Shown here: in pieces, positions 10,859 through 21,438 of the stretch
Layout: the number at the start of each line of letters is the position of its first letter
How positions within the stretch are numbered: position 1 is the first letter of the stretch
From: Clostridiales bacterium
GTDB taxonomy: Bacteria; Bacillota; Clostridia; Lachnospirales; JAQSXR01
DNA length: 64,000 nt
Direction: 5' to 3'
NCBI GenBank assembly: GCA_029256575.1
Contig: JAQSXR010000003.1
Location: 451,607-515,606, forward strand
Translations under genes and position numbers: made by a program
Notes under the pieces: generated by a model
Seen by the model: the letters and a program-made list of their open reading frames with translations, nothing else
Database searches by the model: none
What the model was told of the DNA's origin: nothing

Positions 10859-11857
10859 TTAATTTACAAAGTCAAATAAATCCCTAACCCAACTACCAAT
10901 AGAATATTTTTCATAAGTCTCTTCATTTATTGCCTCATATTTCATATCAATAAATTGCTGTGGTATAGCAAATTCATCTCTTTGAATAACTAAAATATTA
11001 TTCTCATTGTAAAAATCATAATTTACAATTTCACTATTTGTCGTAATCAATTTTTTATTCATCCCTATAATTTCAATAGTACGCATTGTTAGTCCTTTTT
11101 GCTTAGGATGTTGAATGTCTACAATAATATTGGAATTATTAATTATTTCAGAAATCTCGTCACTAGAAAGCTTGTCTAATTTAAACTCATTTAATTCACT
11201 CTTTCTAAATGATTTTGTTATATATTTGTTTATTATAAATACCCATTTATTTTGTATAAACATATACAAATAAAAGGATCTATTGTTATTTTTACAATAA
11301 TTTCTGACTCGATTTAAAATATTATATCTATCAGAATGTACAGTTCCAATAAAGCATAAATCATAAATATAATTTTCTTTTATTTTATTCTTTCGATAAC
11401 AATCCAAATAAAATAAAGGTCTAAACTTCATACAATCAAATTTCTCGGAGTCTCGCGGGTCAAAAGATAAAACCTTATCAAAATACACGAATTTTTTATC
11501 TATGCCTCTAATATTTTCAACAGAATCATAGAGGTATAATATAAATTTTGCCTTTGTATATTTTTTCTTTAGTAAAGCTAATTGAGATTCACTAGCAGAT
11601 TCACATTTAATAAACAGAACATAGTCATACTTTTTTTCTGTATTTTCTTCTATTATTCTATTATAATATGCATCTGTTTTTTTATCGAATATTTTTGGAG
11701 CAATTCTCATAAGTTTTTTTTCTAGTGGCTTACTAACAGATCTCTCATCATAAAAGTCAACGATTGCACCAAGTTCCTCCATTTTTTCTTTCATTTTTTT
11801 CTCATACCCAAAGAAAACTGGAGCAAAAAATAATATATTTTTATTTTTTAGATTCAT
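10859..11857 (-). CDS. Putative GT-B-like glycosyltransferase (CgeB-like), uncertain
   Basis: I do not recognise a close family. The 332-residue protein begins NKNILFFAPVFFGYEKKMKE, a Rossmann-like start, and has KFILYLYDSVENIRG and FDPRDSEKF in the middle, then DLCFIGTVHSDRYNIL and a C-terminal KGLTMRTIEIIGMNKKLITT. This resembles CgeB-like and spore-coat-type glycosyltransferases in which MRTxE serves as the donor-binding Glu. Its ATG overlaps the stop of the upstream epimerase gene by one base (TAATG), so it is coupled to it. A glycosyltransferase role is inferred from layout and context. Confidence 0.6.
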   Translation of the reverse strand: MNLKNKNILFFAPVFFGYEKKMKEKMEELGAIVDFYDERSVSKPLEKKLMRIAPKIFDKKTDAYYNRIIEENTEKKYDYVLFIKCESASESQLALLKKKYTKAKFILYLYDSVENIRGIDKKFVYFDKVLSFDPRDSEKFDCMKFRPLFYLDCYRKNKIKENYIYDLCFIGTVHSDRYNILNRVRNYCKNNNRSFYLYMFIQNKWVFIINKYITKSFRKSELNEFKLDKLSSDEISEIINNSNIIVDIQHPKQKGLTMRTIEIIGMNKKLITTNSEIVNYDFYNENNILVIQRDEFAIPQQFIDMKYEAINEETYEKYSIGSWVRDLFDFVN

Positions 11858-12993
11858 TATTTATACAGTCCTTTTTGTTTCATTTCTTCTATTGATGATT
11901 CATAATTATCAATTTCAATTTCTTGATTTTCTACCCAATCAACAAAGTTTGATATTCCCTGCTTAAAAGATACTTTAGGTTTATATCCCAGTTTTTTATT
12001 AATTTGTTTTAAATCACCAAGGTTATGTCTTATATCACCCAATCTATAATTTCCGGAAACTTCAATTGAAATATTTGATTCATATTTTTCTCTTAAAGTA
12101 TTAGCAATCTCTAATACATTTATATTTTCACCAGAGCCCACATTAAAGGTATTGTAATTTGCCTCATTTTTTTCTATTCCCAAAAGAATTGCATCTGTAA
12201 TATCATCAATATATACGAAATCTCTTGTTTCAAGTCCATCTTCAAAAATATTCAAGTTATTCCCATTCTTTATTCTCGTTGAAAAAATAGATAGAATTCC
12301 TGTATACGGATTTTTTAGAGATTGACCAGGTCCATAAACATTTTGAAATCTAAATGCAACTACCGGAATATTTAGTGCTTTTCCAACAATCATACATAAC
12401 TGTTCTTGTGCTTGCTTTGTAAAACCATATACAGAGGTAGGATGTAGTTCTGATGATTCATCTGTTGGAAGCATAGTCACTGTTTTGCTACATATAGGGC
12501 ACTTCACTTCAAAATCACCATTTTTCATGCACTCTTCTGTTCTTGATTCAGGAAATACAATCCCATGTTCATAGCATTCGAATTTGCCTTCTCCATATAC
12601 TGCTCTAGATGCAGCAATAACCATTTTCTTAACTTTATGTTCTGTATTAGTCAATAACTCTAAAACTTTTGCCGTTCCACCAATGTTCGATTCTATATAT
12701 TTGTTAATTTCATACATAGATTGTCCTGTTCCAGTTTCAGCAGCAAGGTGTACAACTATATCAATATCTTTTAATGCTTTTTCCCAATCGCAAACATTAT
12801 TTACGTCCCCTTTAATAAAGGTAACAATATCTTTAATTAATCGATACGAATACGACTTTTCACAATCATCACCATGTACTTGTGGACTTAAGTTGTCTAG
12901 AATTACAACATCATATCCTAATTTTATCATTTTTACTGCTAAATTACTTCCAATAAATCCAGCGCCGCCAGTTATTAATACTCTTGTTTTCAT
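11857..12993 (-). CDS. NAD-dependent epimerase, probable dTDP-L-rhamnose 4-epimerase
   Basis: Extended SDR of 378 residues with GGAGFIG at 9-15 and Y189xxxK193. Residues 135-170 hold an insertion with C140, H143, C155 and a CPIC pair (C165, C168), which looks like a small zinc-binding knuckle between the Rossmann core and the active-site Tyr. This layout is, as I recall it, that of dTDP-L-rhamnose 4-epimerases, which make dTDP-6-deoxy-L-talose. The presence of the full rfbABCD set in the same operon fits that substrate. Other UDP-sugar epimerases remain possible. Confidence 0.7.
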   Translation of the reverse strand: MKTRVLITGGAGFIGSNLAVKMIKLGYDVVILDNLSPQVHGDDCEKSYSYRLIKDIVTFIKGDVNNVCDWEKALKDIDIVVHLAAETGTGQSMYEINKYIESNIGGTAKVLELLTNTEHKVKKMVIAASRAVYGEGKFECYEHGIVFPESRTEECMKNGDFEVKCPICSKTVTMLPTDESSELHPTSVYGFTKQAQEQLCMIVGKALNIPVVAFRFQNVYGPGQSLKNPYTGILSIFSTRIKNGNNLNIFEDGLETRDFVYIDDITDAILLGIEKNEANYNTFNVGSGENINVLEIANTLREKYESNISIEVSGNYRLGDIRHNLGDLKQINKKLGYKPKVSFKQGISNFVDWVENQEIEIDNYESSIEEMKQKGLYK

Positions 12994-13026
12994 AAATACA
13001 CCTACTTAACTTTATATTTTTATTAA

Positions 13027-14490
13027 TTACTTACTCTCTGATTCAATAATCGATTTTTCAAAATCCGAAATGCAATACTGATATTCAATGTGCTTTGACA
13101 TTTCCATATCATAAATCAAGTCTGCAAATAATTTATTAACAATACTAACTCTCATAAATCTTAAAATTGGATTAAACAACTTAGTTGTTCTTATCTTTTT
13201 ACAATGTAAATTAGCTATACACCTTACTAGATTTGTCGTACATACGTATTGCATATTTTGTGGCCATAAAATACCAGACGTTTTTCTGTCGATAACTATT
13301 TTCACAAATTCACTCAAATTATCAATAAAAAGCATACTTCGCTGATTCTTTATTTCAGGAAACAATGGCAATTTAAGGGCTAGTTTAGCTAGTCGTGGAT
13401 AATTACCTTTGCAACCTTTTCCATAGACGATAGGGGGTCTAAGTACTGCTATTTTAAAATTATTATCTTCAAGTTCACTAATTAATTCTTCAGCCTCTAA
13501 TTTCGATTTTCCATAATTGTTCTTAGGATATGGCTTAGTTTCTTTCGTAATAATACCTCTTTTTATCCCATAAACACTCATTGTACTCAAGAATACAAAA
13601 TGTTTCACTCCGTCATCTTTCGCTTTTTGTGCAACTTCATATGCCAAATCACGATTAACCTTATAATAAAGTTCAGTTATTTTTTTAGTCTCTTTGACAT
13701 GAGCTATCCCTGCCACGTGAAAAATAGAATCATATTCAGAAAAATCGCTCTCTTTCCAACTACCATCCATCATATCCAATGTATCAACTACATATCTATC
13801 CGGCCATTGTGCCACCCATTTTTCAAACGAAGTGCCAATATAACTATTGGCACCTGTTATAAGTATAGCCACATCTTTGACTTTTACATTCTCCAGCTTC
13901 CCAGTACCACCCTCAACAACCCCATCCTTCTTTAGTACCTTTACAATAGTCCCAAAGAAGCACTTCACATCCATCCACAAGCTCATACGTTGAACATATT
14001 CACCATCCAACTTCGCCTTAACCTCTATCGACAACTCATCTCTACCACTAATCTGCGCTAATCCACTTAATCCAGGTTTTATATCATTCGCCCCATACTT
14101 ATCTCTTTCTTCAATCAAATCATATTGATTCCAGAGTGCTGGTCTAGGTCCAATGATGCTCATCTGTCCAATTAGTATATTAATAATCTGAGGAATTTCG
14201 TCAAGACTTGTTTTTCTAAGAAACTTTCCTGTCTTTGTAATAAATGCATCCGGATTACTTAACATGTGTGTAGGCATATCACTCGGTGTATCCGTCCTCA
14301 TTGTCCTGTATTTCAATATGTAGAAATATTTCTTATTCTTACCTACTCTCTTTTGTTTAAATAGAACAGGTCCCTTTGAATCAAGTTTAATAATAATAGC
14401 GATAATCAAAAATATGGGGGATAGTAATATAGTCCCAATCAGTGATAACCCTAAATCAATTAATTTCTTGAATATCGGATAAATCTTCAT
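13027..14490 (-). CDS. Hybrid sugar-1-phosphate transferase / nucleotide-sugar 4-reductase (epimerase)
   Basis: Two enzymes in one 487-residue chain. Residues 1-195 are a bacterial (WcaJ/RfbP-like) phosphoglycosyltransferase: a membrane segment at about 10-34, then LKYRTMRTD (59-67), DEIPQIINIL (97-106), GPRPAL (114-119) and PGLSGLAQISGRDEL. Residues 205-487 are an SDR with ITGANSYIG (211-219) and Y326xxxK330, similar to reductases that act on UDP-4-keto-6-deoxy-HexNAc. Read with the CapD-like gene just upstream, the protein would reduce the dehydratase product and load it on undecaprenyl phosphate. The domain calls are firm; the exact sugar (QuiNAc or FucNAc) is inferred. Confidence 0.85.
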   Translation of the reverse strand: MKIYPIFKKLIDLGLSLIGTILLSPIFLIIAIIIKLDSKGPVLFKQKRVGKNKKYFYILKYRTMRTDTPSDMPTHMLSNPDAFITKTGKFLRKTSLDEIPQIINILIGQMSIIGPRPALWNQYDLIEERDKYGANDIKPGLSGLAQISGRDELSIEVKAKLDGEYVQRMSLWMDVKCFFGTIVKVLKKDGVVEGGTGKLENVKVKDVAILITGANSYIGTSFEKWVAQWPDRYVVDTLDMMDGSWKESDFSEYDSIFHVAGIAHVKETKKITELYYKVNRDLAYEVAQKAKDDGVKHFVFLSTMSVYGIKRGIITKETKPYPKNNYGKSKLEAEELISELEDNNFKIAVLRPPIVYGKGCKGNYPRLAKLALKLPLFPEIKNQRSMLFIDNLSEFVKIVIDRKTSGILWPQNMQYVCTTNLVRCIANLHCKKIRTTKLFNPILRFMRVSIVNKLFADLIYDMEMSKHIEYQYCISDFEKSIIESESK

Positions 14491-14535
14491 CTTAACACCT
14501 CTTTTATAGCTATAATTATTTCTAGTAAATTAGTC

Positions 14536-16144
14536 CTACACTACCTGCTTAAATCCTTCTTCATTTTTATAGGTATTTACTACCTCTGGCATAAATTCAA
14601 CAATTTCTTTTGCCTTGAAATTCTTAGCCATTTTATCCAGTGTATGTATTTTATCTTTCAACCACTGTTCATCAATGTCCTCTTGACCAACTATAAAGAT
14701 TTTCTCATCTACTGTCGACTCAAGATCCTCTGCCTCTAGCAGTAATTCCTCATATAACTTTTCTCCAGGTCGAAGCCCTGTGTATTCTATTCTTATATCC
14801 TTATCTACTTCAAATCCGGATAACACGATCATTTTCTTTGCAAGCTCACTTATCTTTACAGGCTCTCCCATATCTAAGATAAATAGTTCACCACCACTGG
14901 TGATTCCCCCAGCTTTGAGTACTAACATACAAGCTTCTGGTATTGTCATAAAGTACCTTATGATATCTTTATGCGTTACCGTTACTGGTCCGCCTTCTTT
15001 TATTTGTTTCTTAAAGAGTGGGACTACAGACCCATTTGAACCGAGAACATTTCCAAATCGAACTGCACAGAACTTGGTCTTACTCTTTCGATTCATAACA
15101 TTATCCACTCCATATTTATCCGCCATCTGCGCGGTATTATAAGTACCCATTACATTATTCTTTATCGCTTCGTCTGGATTCGTTTCCATGAGTGGTACAT
15201 GCTTATGAGCCGCTGCGTGAAATATGATCTGTGGCTTGTGCTTCTTAAATATGTATTCTAACTTATTGAGATCTCGCACCGATGCGATTTCTATTTGAAT
15301 ATCTAGGGTATCTCCGTAATGTCTTATCAATTCTTGTTGTATGTTATAGGCATTATTTTCATAAATATCAAGAACGACTAAAGTTTTAGGATGTATACTT
15401 GCCACTTGTCTACAGATTTCCGAGCCGATTGACCCGCCGCCACCAGTTACCAATACTACTTTATTTTCCAAGTATTTGTAATTCTCTTTTTTTAAGACTA
15501 CTTGATCTCTACCTAATAAATCTTCTATCTCAATTTTACGAATTTTATTTGCTATGTTTTCGTTTGGTATATCTCCATATTGTTCCGGTATTATATTGAC
15601 TTCACATCCTGTTGCGATACAATCTTCGATTATTTTATTCTTCTCATTAATACTATCAAAGGTCTTAGCAACTAATATTACTTGTATCTCTTTTTCCTTA
15701 CATACACGAATCACGTTATCGTTCGTATCGATTACCGGTATATTCTTAATATTTCTACCAAGTTTTGAGGGATTATCCGAAAGCATACCAACGATACTAT
15801 AATTATAGTTTTTGAAGAATTTTAATTCTTCGATTACTCTGGTAGCTAGGAACCCTAAACAATAAATATTCAAGTCGAACTAAGTTTTCAGGAAAATAAT
15901 AATTTATTAATACAAAAATAGATGTCATAATAGATACTGCTACTACCGTGGCTTTCATGCATTTCACGAAATCTCTGGAATCAGCGTATCGCCATACAAC
16001 ATCATAAACTTTAAAAATATGAAAAATTACAACTGTCACCAGATAGTATGCAATGATTGGTAGCCATACATATACCGTATTTGCTTTATCTGTTAAAAAA
16101 TAATATATTAAGCATGTTAGTCCATAGTATCTCCCTCTTGTTCC
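14536..16144 (-). pseudogene. Decayed CapD/FlaA1-type UDP-GlcNAc 4,6-dehydratase
   Basis: Remnant of a membrane-anchored dehydratase normally about 600-650 residues long. The largest open part (14536-15873, 445 residues) keeps GGGGSIG (144-150 of that frame), FHAAAHKHVPLME and RFGNVLGSNGS. Three lesions are visible. The 5' end lacks the first membrane helix and any start: the frame carrying VWLPIIAYY and VYDVVWRYADSRDF opens after a stop at 16145-16147. Near 15,870 the membrane part (ending LVRLEYLLF) and the soluble part (CLGFLATRVIEEL) lie in different frames, with about 50 residues missing. Near 15,095 the text jumps from KYGVDN to VMNRKSKTKF, losing some 35 residues that normally include the catalytic TDKA and NVMGxxK motifs. 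A functional product is unlikely. It is the first gene of the exopolysaccharide cluster. Confidence 0.85.
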
Positions 16145-16327
16145 CTAAATCATGTTCCCACTACCAAGTATATTTCTCCCCCGAAAAACATACTTACACA
16201 TTTTACCATTAAATGAATTGTATAGCAATAGTCTCTACTTTATATAATAATACACTCCATTTAATTTGTATACCCTTTTATGACTTTTTTCAGTATTTTA
16301 TTTAGTAAAATTTACATACTCTTTAAT
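16145..16327. other. Gap upstream of the exopolysaccharide cluster
   Basis: AT-rich, with no open frame of note. The promoter of the 16-kb exopolysaccharide cluster should lie here on the minus strand. I see TATACAAT-like and TATTAT-like -10 candidates near 16,220-16,250 but no convincing -35, so I do not call a site. Confidence 0.5.
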
Positions 16328-16349
16328 AAAAAAGGAGCGTTTCCGCTCC
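16328..16349 (-). terminator. Intrinsic terminator of the aminotransferase gene
   Basis: On the minus strand GGAGCG, loop GAAA and CGCTCC are followed by six T. It begins about ten bases after the aminotransferase stop and separates it from the exopolysaccharide cluster. Confidence 0.92.
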
Positions 16350-16359
16350 TCCTCCAAAT

Positions 16360-17547
16360 TTATAATGTATTTAAGAACGTTTCTAATCGATCGAGACCTT
16401 TGGTAATTTGTTCCATTGATATTGCATATGACAATCTTATATGATGTTTGATACCAAAGTCTTCGCAAGGAATAACAGCGATATCAAAGTCATCTAGTAA
16501 GATCTTCGCTATATTCGCAGCTGTTCCGATTAATTCACCCTTGTATGTCTGCTTGCATACTGCTTCACAATCAAGGAAAGTATAGAATGCACCGTGAGGC
16601 TTAAAGCAACTAACGTGTGGCATCTTTGATATTCGATCATACATATATACACGACGTTTATCAAACTCTAATCTCATTGTCTCTACACATTCTTGAGATC
16701 CTTCAAGGGCTGCTACTGTCGCCTTTTGAGCGATCGAATTGGCATTTGAAGTATTATGGCTTTGCATGTTGCTCATTAATGTCGCAATCTCTGGTGCAGA
16801 AGCAGTAAAGCCTATTCTCCATCCAGTCATTGCGTGACTTTTCGCAACTCCATTTACAACTATTGTTCTTTTATAGATTTCTTCATTAAAAGTTGCTATA
16901 CTAACGTGTTTTGAATCATCATAGATTAATTTCTCATAGATTTCATCTGAAATTACATATATATTATGCTTTACAGCAAAATCAGCAATATTACGTAATT
17001 CATCTTCTGTATATAACATACCAGTTGGATTACTTGGGCTATTTAGTATCATTGCCTTTGTATTTGAAGTAACCTTGCTTTCAAGATCTTCTACTGTTAC
17101 TTTATAATTGTTATCTTTCTTACCTTTTACAAATACAGGAACACCATCTGCGAGGCCTACCATTTCAGGGTAACTTAACCAATATGGAGCAGGAATTAGT
17201 ACTTCTTCTCCTGGATTTAATATTGCCATAAATATATTGGATAGTGAATGCTTTGCTCCATTACTAATTACTATTTGATTTGGTTTATAATCCAAATTGT
17301 TGTCGTTTTTTAATTTGTCACATACTGCCTGTCTTAATGGAAGTATACCAGCTACAGCCGTATATTTCGTAAAGCCTTCGTTGATTGCTTTAATAGCCGC
17401 TGCATTAACATGCTCTGGAGTATTAAAATCAGGCTCTCCAGCCCCAAAACCTACCACGTCTCTACCAGCTGCTTTCATTTCATTTGCCTTTGCAGTAATT
17501 GCAAGTGTTGCTGAAGGTTTGATTCTCTGAACTTTAAGTGATAACAT
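16360..17547 (-). CDS. Class I PLP-dependent aminotransferase (aspartate aminotransferase-like)
   Basis: Transfers amino groups between an amino acid, probably aspartate, and 2-oxoglutarate with pyridoxal phosphate. The 395-residue protein is full length. SNGAKHSLSNIF, NSPSNPTGMLY, VISDEIYEKLIYD and KSHAMTGWRIGF (with the PLP-binding Lys) are subgroup I-gamma AspC motifs. The C-terminal IRLSYA holds the substrate-carboxylate Arg. It is a single-gene unit with its own terminator. The exact substrate cannot be fixed from sequence. Confidence 0.92.
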   Translation of the reverse strand: MLSLKVQRIKPSATLAITAKANEMKAAGRDVVGFGAGEPDFNTPEHVNAAAIKAINEGFTKYTAVAGILPLRQAVCDKLKNDNNLDYKPNQIVISNGAKHSLSNIFMAILNPGEEVLIPAPYWLSYPEMVGLADGVPVFVKGKKDNNYKVTVEDLESKVTSNTKAMILNSPSNPTGMLYTEDELRNIADFAVKHNIYVISDEIYEKLIYDDSKHVSIATFNEEIYKRTIVVNGVAKSHAMTGWRIGFTASAPEIATLMSNMQSHNTSNANSIAQKATVAALEGSQECVETMRLEFDKRRVYMYDRISKMPHVSCFKPHGAFYTFLDCEAVCKQTYKGELIGTAANIAKILLDDFDIAVIPCEDFGIKHHIRLSYAISMEQITKGLDRLETFLNTL

Positions 17548-17760
17548 CTTTATTACACCATCCTAATTCAAATTTATTTGTCTTGTTATATTGTATTATA
17601 CAAATCTTGTTTTTGCAAGTTGAACTTTAAAATAATTCGTATTTATTTTGTTTTTCTGTGGTTTTGTACAAATAGGAGACTATTTTGAATTATTTGGATG
17701 TATGATATTGCGTAAATGAATAAATAGTCAACAGTACCTTGCAAATTTCTCCTATAAATC

Positions 17761-17810
17761 AAAAAAATAGCCACCCCTTATAAATACTATTTATAAGGTT
17801 TAGCTATTTT
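17761..17810 (-). terminator. Intrinsic terminator of rny
   Basis: On the minus strand AAATAGC and an 11-bp AT-rich stem (CCTTATAAATA with TATTTATAAGG) fold back, closed by GCTATT and followed by seven T. It lies about 17 bases after the rny stop. Confidence 0.9.
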
Positions 17811-17826
17811 ATTTCATTCATACATA

Positions 17827-19407
17827 CTATTTTGCAAAATCAGTTGCTCTAGATTCTCTAATTACATTAACTTTTATTTGACCTGGATATTCAAGTTCAT
17901 CTTCGATTCTCTTTGAAATATCTCTTGCTAATAATATCATTTCTGAATCATTAACTTGATCAGGTACTACCATAATACGAATTTCTCTACCCGCTTGGAT
18001 AGCGAAAGTTTTGTCTACGCCTTTAAAGCTTTCTGCAATCTCTTCTAATTTCTTTAATCTGTTTGTATATGTTTCTAAAGTTTCGCGTCTTGCTCCTGGT
18101 CTAGCAGCGGATATTGTATCAGCAGCTTGTACTAATACAGCGATAAGACTTTCCGGTTCAACATCTCCATGATGTGATTCCACAGCATTAATAATGATTG
18201 CGGATTCTTTATATTTTCTACAAAGATCAACACCAATTTGAATATGTGACCCTTCAATTTCATGGTCAACAGCTTTACCAATGTCATGTAATAAACCGGC
18301 ACGTTTTGCTGTCTTTATGTCCACACCAACTTCTGCAGCGAGTAACCCACAAATATGTGCTACTTCTATAGAATGTTTCAGTGCATTTTGACCATAACTT
18401 GTTCTAAATTTCATCTTACCTAATAATCTTACTAATTCAGGGTGAATACCATGTACGCCAACATCAAATGTTGCTGCTTCGCCTTCTTCTCTTATCATTT
18501 GTTCTACTTCTTTTTGAGCCTTCTCAACCATTTCTTCGATACGAGCTGGATGAATACGACCATCTACAATAAGTTTTTCAAGTGCTATTCTTGCAACTTC
18601 TCTTCTAATTGCATCAAATCCAGATAATATTACTGCCTCTGGAGTATCGTCAATTATCAAGTCAATTCCTGTTAGTGTTTCAAGTGTTCTAATATTTCTA
18701 CCTTCACGACCAATGATTCTACCCTTCATTTCGTCACTTGGTAATTGAACTACTGAAATAGTAGTTTCTGATACATGATCAGCTGCACATTTTTGAATGG
18801 CAGTAACTACATAATCTTTTGCTTTTTTGTTTGCTTCTTCGCGAGCTCTCGCATCCAATTCTTTAATTAATATTGCTGTTTCATGTTTAACTTCGTTTTC
18901 AACAGTCTTAAGCAAATATTCTTTTGCTTGCTCTGAGGTGAGACCTGAGATTCTCTCAAGTTCATGAACCTGCTGTCTATGCACTTCTTCGACCTCTTGT
19001 GACATTCTAGTAATCTTCTCTTCTCTTTGCACAAATGCTGTTTCTTTTCTTTCTATCGCATCATTTTTTCTTTCAAGAGATTCTTCTTTCTGAACAAGAC
19101 GTCTTTCATGCGCTTTTAAATCATTTTGTTTTTCTTTATACTCTTTATCTGCTTCTTTTTGTTCTTTTTCGATTTCATTTCGAGATTTCAATGCTTCTTC
19201 TTTGATTTCTAAAGTTGCTTCACGTTTTTCTTTTTCAGCCGTTTTTATTGCTTCTTCAATTATCTGTCTGGCTTTTTCTTCCGCTGTTCCAATCTTAGCT
19301 TCCGAAATTTTCATTCTATATGAGACGCCTAGCTTAAATGCTATAGGTCCTACTATAATCAACGCTACTACAAAGCTGATAAGTGCATATATAATTTCTA
19401 TCGGCAC
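17827..19407 (-). CDS. rny: Ribonuclease Y
   Basis: Membrane-anchored endoribonuclease that starts mRNA decay. The 526-residue protein has an N-terminal membrane helix (about 5-25), a long Glu/Lys/Arg-rich coiled coil (about 35-205), a KH domain with [12 protein letters not shown], and an HD domain with [12 protein letters not shown], the metal-binding motif. The start is GTG at 19407, with AAGGAGG nine bases upstream. The gene stands near recA and recX, as is common in Clostridia and Bacilli. Confidence 0.97.
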   Translation of the reverse strand: MPIEIIYALISFVVALIIVGPIAFKLGVSYRMKISEAKIGTAEEKARQIIEEAIKTAEKEKREATLEIKEEALKSRNEIEKEQKEADKEYKEKQNDLKAHERRLVQKEESLERKNDAIERKETAFVQREEKITRMSQEVEEVHRQQVHELERISGLTSEQAKEYLLKTVENEVKHETAILIKELDARAREEANKKAKDYVVTAIQKCAADHVSETTISVVQLPSDEMKGRIIGREGRNIRTLETLTGIDLIIDDTPEAVILSGFDAIRREVARIALEKLIVDGRIHPARIEEMVEKAQKEVEQMIREEGEAATFDVGVHGIHPELVRLLGKMKFRTSYGQNALKHSIEVAHICGLLAAEVGVDIKTAKRAGLLHDIGKAVDHEIEGSHIQIGVDLCRKYKESAIIINAVESHHGDVEPESLIAVLVQAADTISAARPGARRETLETYTNRLKKLEEIAESFKGVDKTFAIQAGREIRIMVVPDQVNDSEMILLARDISKRIEDELEYPGQIKVNVIRESRATDFAK

Positions 19408-19616
19408 AGGATGACACCTCCTTATTTAGTTTTCATTGTACATTATACAACTATTAAATTTTATCCTGTTTTGCACATTATGTCAAGTAATCATTCAATT
19501 TTTTTGGATATTTTGTAGCATTTATACAATTTATAACTAAAAATTATTAGAAATCAAAAAATAAATTTGCAAAAAAATAATCATTTGTTGTGATTCAAAA
19601 GAAAATATAGTCAAGT

Positions 19617-19654
19617 AAAAAAAGAATATCTTACTGTAAATCATAAGATATTCT
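19617..19654 (-). terminator. Intrinsic terminator of recA-recX
   Basis: Stem AGAATATCTTA / TAAGATATTCT with a 10-base loop, followed on the minus strand by seven T. It lies seven bases after the recX stop and ends the recA-recX transcript. Confidence 0.9.
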
Positions 19655-19660
19655 ATAATA

Positions 19661-20299
19661 TTATATAAAAATGTCTAAATCTTCTGTCTCATTATACTTA
19701 AGTCCAACTTCGTGAAGGCACTTCATAACAGTTGCCGCACTAAATCCTTTTCTTAATAAATATCCATACAGTTTGCAACTCTTTTCATTGGAAATTGTTT
19801 CATTTGTTGACAATTTCTTATGCAGTAATTTTCTAACTACTTCTACTTCGTCTGTCTTTGTATCTTGGAAGCCTTCTTCAATTAGTTCAGCTGAGACCCC
19901 TTTGCCTCTTAAATAGGCAACTATTTCTCTTTTGCTTTTTCTTGATATTCGAGCATTTATGATATGAGTTACAAATCTTCTATCATCAATATAACCATAG
20001 CCTTTTGCATATTCAATTGCTCTATCAATAACATCAATTGAGTAGTTCTTCTGCCTTAACTTCAATCTAAGTTCATTCTCAGATTTATCAGATATCTTAA
20101 TTAGTTGTAGTAGTTTTGCTTTTGCTCTCTTTAGTATTACTTTCTCAACTATAATATGATACTTCTCTGTCGTTATGCTGTTACCCTCTTCGATTCCGAA
20201 TCTCGTCAAATCTCCTTTGTACAAAACTAATTGTATCTCATGGTCAAGCGTAACCGTGTACTGAAGTCTATTAATTTGTTCTATTGAAGTGACTAACAT
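19661..20299 (-). CDS. recX: Regulatory protein RecX
   Basis: Modulates RecA filaments. The roughly 212-residue protein has the three-helix repeat pattern of RecX: SENELRLKLRQKNYS, YGYIDDRRFVTHIINAR, then KSKREIVAYLRGKGVS and a C-terminal KLYGYLLRKGFS. I prefer ATG 20299 because AAAGGGG lies eight bases upstream; the ATG at 20305 is only two bases from it. The gene follows recA after a short gap and shares its terminator, so it belongs to the SOS-controlled recA transcript. Confidence 0.93.
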   Translation of the reverse strand: MLVTSIEQINRLQYTVTLDHEIQLVLYKGDLTRFGIEEGNSITTEKYHIIVEKVILKRAKAKLLQLIKISDKSENELRLKLRQKNYSIDVIDRAIEYAKGYGYIDDRRFVTHIINARISRKSKREIVAYLRGKGVSAELIEEGFQDTKTDEVEVVRKLLHKKLSTNETISNEKSCKLYGYLLRKGFSAATVMKCLHEVGLKYNETEDLDIFI

Positions 20300-20323
20300 A
20301 AGCATATCCCCTTTAAAGAATTA

Positions 20324-21415
20324 TTATTTGTCAGTTGATTTATCAGTTGACTTTTCTTTTTCTTTCGCTTTATCCGCTTTCTTTTCTGCTACTTTAATTT
20401 CATTTGCTGATTCAACCTGACCACCAAGGCCGTAATGTATACGTACTTTTTTATCTATTTCATCAAGGATTGCTGGATTCTCAAATAAATATGTCTTTGC
20501 ATTCTCTCTACCTTGACCGATCTTTTGTTCATTATATGCATACCATGCGCCACTCTTGATAATGATTCCTACATTAGCAGCCAAATCAAGTACATCACCT
20601 TCTTTTGAAATACCTTTACCAAACATAATATCAAATTCTGCTTCTTTAAAAGGTGGAGCAATCTTATTCTTAACAACTTTTATTCTAGTTCTATTACCAA
20701 CTACCTCTGCGCTTTGCTTTAATGTCTCAATTTTCCTTATATCAAGTCTTAAAGACGCGTAGAACTTAAGAGCACGTCCTCCAGTTGTTGTTTCTGGATT
20801 ACCAAACATAACTCCAATCTTCTCACGAAGCTGATTGATAAATATTACGATACACTTTGATTTATTAATGATTGATGTAAGCTTTCTAAGCGCTTGAGAC
20901 ATAAGTCTTGCTTGTAGACCCATATGTGAGTCTCCCATTTCGCCTTCAATCTCAGCTCTTGGTACTAATGCTGCAACAGAGTCGACAATTATAATATCCA
21001 TTGCGCCTGATCTTACCATTGTCTCTGTAATCTCAAGGGCTTGTTCACCACTATCAGGTTGTGATATATAGAGATTGTCTATGTCTACACCGATATTCTT
21101 TGCATATTCTGGGTCAAGTGCATGTTCTGCATCGACGAATCCAGCAATTCCACCTCTTCGTTGTACTTCTGCAACCATATGTAGTGCAACTGTAGTCTTA
21201 CCACTTGATTCTGGTCCAAATACTTCTATAATTCTTCCTCTTGGAATTCCGCCTGCTCCAAGTGCTATATCAAGGCTTAGTGATCCTGTTGGAACTGTCT
21301 CGACATTCATAGTCGCTCTGGATTCTCCAAGTTTCATAACAGACCCTTTGCCATATTGTTTCTCTATTTGTGCTAATGCAGCATCTAACGCTTTTTGCTT
21401 TTCTCCGTTTAACAT
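20324..21415 (-). CDS. recA: Recombinase RecA
   Basis: Strand-exchange protein of homologous recombination and co-protease for LexA. It has 363 residues, with Walker A GPESSGKT at 67-74, [13 protein letters not shown], Walker [16 protein letters not shown], the [10 protein letters not shown] loop-1 region and [19 protein letters not shown] of loop 2. The C-terminal tail is Lys/Asp-rich ([15 protein letters not shown]), an acidic/basic regulatory tail that varies among species. It is transcribed from the SOS-controlled promoter directly upstream. Confidence 0.99.
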   Translation of the reverse strand: MLNGEKQKALDAALAQIEKQYGKGSVMKLGESRATMNVETVPTGSLSLDIALGAGGIPRGRIIEVFGPESSGKTTVALHMVAEVQRRGGIAGFVDAEHALDPEYAKNIGVDIDNLYISQPDSGEQALEITETMVRSGAMDIIIVDSVAALVPRAEIEGEMGDSHMGLQARLMSQALRKLTSIINKSKCIVIFINQLREKIGVMFGNPETTTGGRALKFYASLRLDIRKIETLKQSAEVVGNRTRIKVVKNKIAPPFKEAEFDIMFGKGISKEGDVLDLAANVGIIIKSGAWYAYNEQKIGQGRENAKTYLFENPAILDEIDKKVRIHYGLGGQVESANEIKVAEKKADKAKEKEKSTDKSTDK

Positions 21416-21438
21416 TGTGTATACCCCTTCCGAATCAT

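Noticed and set aside
15803..16039. Separate small membrane protein upstream of the CapD-like soluble domain
   Set aside because: Its sequence matches the membrane part of CapD/FlaA1 proteins and it ends by a frameshift, so it belongs to the pseudogene.
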